The notes beneath the pieces are model-generated. The model searched no databases and was not told the DNA's origin. It saw only the letters and a list, made by a program, of their open reading frames with translations. A DNA stretch of 60,399 nucleotides from JANWXD01 sp037446115 (lineage in GTDB: Bacteria > Acidobacteriota > Terriglobia > Bryobacterales > Bryobacteraceae), in NCBI GenBank assembly GCA_037446115.1, contig JBBIJF010000027.1:1-60399 (forward strand), given 5' to 3'. The translations under genes and the position numbers were made by a program. Positions 56,800-60,399 of this stretch are shown in pieces (the first letter of the stretch is position 1; every line of letters begins with the position of its first letter).

Positions 56800-59283
56800 C
56801 TAAAAGTCGATGATGAACTTTCCTCTGAAGGTGCGATCCACGCTGTTAAAAAACGTCCCGAAGCGGGGGCTGGCCAAGTTGTTCTGAATGTCTCGCGGGT
56901 TGAAACTGTTGAAGAGGTTGAACACCTTGAACCCCACGCGGGCCCGGTATTTTCGGCCCCCGAAAGGTATCTTGACTTCTTTAAGAACTTGCAGATCGAA
57001 GGAGGAAAACCCTGGGAATCGTCCGGCTTGGTTCCGCCGGCCCACGAAATCGCGCTCCTCGTTGACGACGGAGTAGGGGAAGCCCGTGTGGAGGTCCAAA
57101 ACCGGGGAAAGCGTGACTTTCTTCGGAAGTGTCAAGTCCGCCCAAAACAGAAAGCGATTCGGCGCATCGAAGGCAAGACGAGAACGCTCGTTTGGGCGAA
57201 TCACAGGTTGAGCCGTGGTGCCAAAAAACTGATTGAAGTCGTTGAGGTCGCCGGTCGCCGCCGAACGGACGTAGGAGGCAGTGAGCTGGCTGCGCTCCCC
57301 CAGCCGGTAGCGGGTGGTTACTTCAAACTCGCGGTAGCGGTTCCGCCCACTGTTGCTCACGATCAGGAAGCTTCCCTCGGGCGTCGTCCTTGGTTCCAGC
57401 AAGAAATCGTGAACCGTGTCCCGTTGTTGGAATCCGGTTCGCAGCAGCAGGTTCGGGAACACTTCGCGGTCCAACTGGATGTTCCAGGCCGTGCTGCGCG
57501 GGTTGCGAATCCCGCCCTCCCAGCGATGCCTGTAAAGGCGTGTGTCCAGCAAGACCCCCTCGGGAGAGAACCGCGTGATCGTGCGTTCGGGAAGCTGCGA
57601 GAACGTCGGAATGTTCAGGTTGACGCGATCATAGAAAAGCCCGATTCCGCCCCGCAGCACCGTTCTGCTGTCCTTTGTGGGGAGGAACGCAAACCCCAGG
57701 CGGGGCGCTAAGTGGTTGTCGTCGGCGACTGAGTCTCGGTCGAAACGCAGCCCCAGATCCAGGGTGAGGCGCGGCGAGATGTTCCATCTGTCGTGAGCGA
57801 AAAAGGTGTATTCGTTTTGCCGTACCCTGACGGAAGCAGGCGGACTGAAGTCGATTTGCTCGGCCGGCCGTCGCGAGAAGCGCAGGATCTCGACCGGATC
57901 AAACCTCTGGCGGCCGTCGTAAGCATTCCGAACAAAGTTAAAACCGAGCTTCGGTAGATGGTGGCCCCATTTTTCTGTCGAGGGAAAATGGTAGGTTTCC
58001 TGGAATTCCACCCGAAACGTGTCACGACTCTGCTTGTTGAAGAAGCCTCCCTCGGTTGTCTCGATGCCCACCCGGAACAGGCCGAGGCTGTTTGCACGAA
58101 CATCGGCATCGAATACCTTGTAGCTCACTAGGGACTCCAGCAGCCCGCCGGACTCGGTGGCGTAGCTGTCTTGAAAAGCCAGCAGGTAGCCGCGCTGGCG
58201 GAAATCGGGTGCGGCGGGCTGGGGCAGGAAAGTGTTGAGGTTAAGGTAGTGCAGTTTCTGCGGGTAAAAGGAGAGGTCGAGCGCGGCTGTGTGGCGGTCG
58301 CTGAGGCGAAAATCCACCTGCGTGAACGAGTCGAAGCTTTCCAGGCCGGTGTCGTTCCGGAGATCCGGGAGGCTCGGAACTCGGGTCCTGACGAACCGGT
58401 ATTCCAGAGACTGTGTGAGAGCGATGCGATTGTGGAGCAGCGGGCCGGTTACCGTCAGCCGGGGGGTCACTGACTCCAGGCCCACGATGCTCCCGCTCCG
58501 CTTTCGCAAACGGGGAAAGAAGTTCTGGAACTTCAAGTGAAACTTGTCGAAATCCGAGCCGCGCGTGTCGACAGTCGTGATGGCGCCTGCAAACTTGCCA
58601 TACTCCGGCGCATACGGATTGGAAAGAACCTGGACCGTGGAGATCACGTCAATGGGCAGGTTGATCCCGGAGCCGCCGGTGACCGGGTCGGTGACATTGG
58701 CACTGTTCACCAGCAGCCCGCTCTGCGTGGACCGGGCGCCCTTCAGATTGATGAACCCATCCGGGCCCCGCACGACGCCCGGCAGCAGGGGCAACAGACT
58801 CTCGAAGCGCTCGTTGACGCTGGGTGCGTCTTGTAACGCGGAGGTCTGGAGCGTGCCGGAGGGGGACGTTTGTGAGGGATCAATCCCCTCCCGCTCAGCC
58901 GAGACGCTGATGGATTGTCTCAGGACATCGAGCGTCAGCTCGAGATTGACCTCTACAGCAGCCCCGGGGGCCACGGATATCCACTGCTCATCCGCTCTCA
59001 TACCTCCGGAGGTTGCCCATATCCGGTAGCGGCCGGGGAGAACTCGTTCGAACGTGAATCTCCCGTTGGGGTCTGCGCCGGTTTCGATTGGCGCGGTCCC
59101 CGCCGCTTCTGGAACCAACACAACCTTTGCTCCCGGAATCAAATAGTGTTCTCCGTTGGGAGCGACGCTGGAGACGTCGCCGCGAACAGAGCCCACACTC
59201 TCTTGAGCCTCGGTCGTAGCGCCCAACCAAACGACGAGACACATTATCGCGGCGAGGCTGGCGGTCCGTACGCTTTCGAACAC
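56800..59283 (-). CDS. TonB-dependent receptor heading the head-group operon
   Basis: An 827-residue outer-membrane receptor. The start is GTG 59283 with AGGGGAG upstream. A signal peptide (ASLAAIMCLVVWLGATTEA) is followed by a carboxypeptidase-regulatory-like domain: IPGAKVVLVPEAAGT, PNGRFTFERVLPGRYRIWATSGG. The plug has DAPSVNERFESLLPLLPGVVRGPDGFINLKGARSTQSGLLVNSANVTDPVTG. The barrel has repeated aromatic strands, a VGFKVFNLFNSFNPRD segment and a terminal Phe. It lacks the long extracellular loops of the 46220 receptor. It is first in the operon with the LolA-like, flippase-like and transferase genes. Confidence 0.9.
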   Translation of the reverse strand: MFESVRTASLAAIMCLVVWLGATTEAQESVGSVRGDVSSVAPNGEHYLIPGAKVVLVPEAAGTAPIETGADPNGRFTFERVLPGRYRIWATSGGMRADEQWISVAPGAAVEVNLELTLDVLRQSISVSAEREGIDPSQTSPSGTLQTSALQDAPSVNERFESLLPLLPGVVRGPDGFINLKGARSTQSGLLVNSANVTDPVTGGSGINLPIDVISTVQVLSNPYAPEYGKFAGAITTVDTRGSDFDKFHLKFQNFFPRLRKRSGSIVGLESVTPRLTVTGPLLHNRIALTQSLEYRFVRTRVPSLPDLRNDTGLESFDSFTQVDFRLSDRHTAALDLSFYPQKLHYLNLNTFLPQPAAPDFRQRGYLLAFQDSYATESGGLLESLVSYKVFDADVRANSLGLFRVGIETTEGGFFNKQSRDTFRVEFQETYHFPSTEKWGHHLPKLGFNFVRNAYDGRQRFDPVEILRFSRRPAEQIDFSPPASVRVRQNEYTFFAHDRWNISPRLTLDLGLRFDRDSVADDNHLAPRLGFAFLPTKDSRTVLRGGIGLFYDRVNLNIPTFSQLPERTITRFSPEGVLLDTRLYRHRWEGGIRNPRSTAWNIQLDREVFPNLLLRTGFQQRDTVHDFLLEPRTTPEGSFLIVSNSGRNRYREFEVTTRYRLGERSQLTASYVRSAATGDLNDFNQFFGTTAQPVIRPNERSRLAFDAPNRFLFWADLTLPKKVTLSPVLDLHTGFPYSVVNEERDFVGRRNQAGRFPGFSSFDLQVLKEVKIPFGGRKYRARVGFKVFNLFNSFNPRDIQNNLASPRFGTFFNSVDRTFRGKFIIDF

Positions 59284-60171
59284 CTATATCTCCCCTTCGA
59301 TGCTACACGCTAGAGTGATCTCCAGAGTCAAGTGTCTGCTTTGGCCTGGAGGCACAGCCTCTTAGCCCATACAATTGTTCGAGGCCGCACCTCGTCGGGT
59401 CATCAAGGGCCGTGTGGCAGGTGCCGATAATTTACGTGCTTAACGCGCTGTGTCCGGCGTTAGTGAACCGGGTGCCACGCCTGTGGCGAATCGATTAACT
59501 GCCGGCGCCGCGGAGGAAAGACCCGCAGGCGAGTGCCTGGACGGCTGCCGCTCGGTGGCGATCCGGATCTCCTGCTGTGGCGAACCAGCCGCGACCGCGG
59601 CATCACCTATAGCGGGTTCCCCGCCCCACCCTCACTCCCGCGACGGCCGACCCACGGCCAGTTGGCCGGGCAAGCACCTGCGAAGCCGGCGCTGGGCCGG
59701 AACCGTGCAGCTTCGGCAGCCTGCCGCGCGGGCGACGAGCTGCTGAGTCCCCGCCTCCCGCGCCTTCATGACGGTCAGCTGCGACGCCTCCCGCTCGCCT
59801 TGCTGAACCGTCACCTTCCGGACTGTTTCTCAAAAGCTTTCAACAGCTTTCGAGCCCGGGGCGTAAGCTCTGCCAGCCCGCCCCTCGAAGTGGGGCAATT
59901 ATTACAGCGAGCCGAACTGAACAGTTTGTTCTCGACGACTGGGAGCACCGAGGGAGGCGTCCATGAACTTCAGCATCAAGAGGTGCAATGGGTCGTGATC
60001 CGCGCAAGTTGGTGACAGCAGGGAGGCGACCGTCAGGCGAGCGGGCCATCGTGCAAGGTCCTCGCGACATATGAGCCAACACGTTTCACGAAACAGCTTC
60101 CCGGTGACACCAGAGGCGCGCAAGGATGTAGAGGACGTGACTCCGCCCTGGTCGCCCGGTCAGGCACTTAT
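59284..60171. other. 888-bp gap with no supported gene
   Basis: It contains the promoter side of the TonB receptor operon and several overlapping open frames (for example 59533-60015 on the plus strand and short minus-strand frames). None has family motifs, and codon use looks shadow-like. Some plus-strand text (LPLGGDPDLLLWRTSRDRGI) is protein-like but unassignable. No transposon ends, tRNA or CRISPR seen. Confidence 0.45.
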
Positions 60172-60399
60172 TTATGAATCCAAGCTACGCAGAATCGGTG
60201 TCAGAATATACGCCACGAAAAAACCCCCAAAATAAATTCCCGCTGAAACCCACAAAATGGCTCGACTAACCTGGCCCGCGGTATCGCAGGCGCTTGCGCC
60301 CGCCAATGAGCACCCTTCGCCTTGCTGGCGCAGCCGCGGCGCGAGGTAGTAGACGTACGCGAAATTGGCGCCGATGAGGGTCCCGGCCAAGACAAAGAC
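60172..60399 (-). CDS. MerT-like membrane protein, partial (5' end beyond the window)
   Basis: The last 75 codons of a gene entering from the right edge; the frame is open to base 60399. It has a membrane helix (VLAGTLIGANFAYVYYLA), a loop GCSLAGASACDTAGQVSRAILW with two Cys, and a second helix (AGIYFGGFFVAYIL). The loop CxxxxxxAC..a..v.Ra.LW followed by a helix resembles the C-terminal half of MerT-type mercury transporters. The N-terminal Cys pair that would confirm this is outside the window. Confidence 0.45.
   Translation of the reverse strand, partial: VFVLAGTLIGANFAYVYYLAPRLRQQGEGCSLAGASACDTAGQVSRAILWVSAGIYFGGFFVAYILTPILRSLDS

Noticed and set aside
1..60399. CRISPR arrays or insertion sequences
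   Set aside because: No regularly spaced repeats, no cas genes and no intact transposase were seen on either strand.

Overview
The window is GC-rich and most likely comes from an Acidobacteriota chromosome of the Bryobacterales/Solibacterales type. This is inferred from gene content: Oar-like TonB-dependent receptors with N-terminal carboxypeptidase-regulatory domains, a Tat-exported DUF1501 protein, a GH127 enzyme, a HAE1-type RND pump and an acidobacterial-style flagellar cluster. No rRNA or species marker is present, so the assignment is provisional.

Positions 1-21.2 kb hold a flagellar locus. A minus-strand operon runs fliK-flgD-flgE-fliN-fliO-fliP-fliQ-fliR-flhB-flhA-flhF-fliA, then a long FliN/FliY-like gene and a DUF2802-like gene. 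It is divergent from a plus-strand rod/ring operon flgF-flgG-flgA-flgH-flgI-flgJ. A second minus-strand operon, flgM-flgN-flgK, leaves the window at base 1; it has a near-perfect sigma-28 promoter and is divergent from a sigma-54 activator. fliS and flaG lie beside a stand-alone lytic transglycosylase. fliC, fliD, fliE-fliI, fliM, flgB/C, flgL, motA/B and flhG are not in the window.

Positions 21-35 kb are metabolic. They hold a minus-strand run (ThDP enzyme, carboxymuconolactone-decarboxylase-family protein, NfeD-like protein, hypothetical), DUF1501, tRNA-Val, a VOC protein, an AlaC-type aminotransferase, a TIGR04053-like radical SAM/SPASM protein, the Ric/ScdA iron-sulfur repair protein with a perfect CRP/FNR-type palindrome upstream, an amidase with a tiny leader gene, a GH127 arabinofuranosidase and a conserved protein of unknown function.

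Positions 35-37.6 kb look like a decayed integration site. tRNA-Pro has a second, diverged copy of its 3' end 1.5 kb away. Between the two lie a MerR/B12-type regulator broken twice and a FAS1 gene lacking its 5' end. Beyond the tRNA are scraps resembling an integrase tail and an S41 protease.

Positions 37.6-44.6 kb are one overlapping operon: ECF sigma, zinc-finger anti-sigma, RND permease, adaptor lipoprotein and TolC-like channel. Positions 44.7-45.8 kb encode a probable selenoprotein: a peroxiredoxin-like domain with in-frame TGA at the first position of a UxxC motif, followed at once by a 7-bp hairpin and fused to a DsbD-N-like domain. A broken copy of its 3' end lies 6 kb downstream, flanking a segment with a TonB receptor, a polytopic glycosyltransferase and a small exported protein.

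Positions 51.9-59.3 kb form a compact six-gene minus-strand operon: TonB receptor, LolA-like protein, flippase-like membrane protein, nucleotidyltransferase/CDP-alcohol phosphotransferase fusion, stand-alone cytidylyltransferase-like protein and EEP-family hydrolase. It looks like a pathway for making and handling a phosphodiester-linked head group. The window ends in a MerT-like membrane protein cut by the edge.
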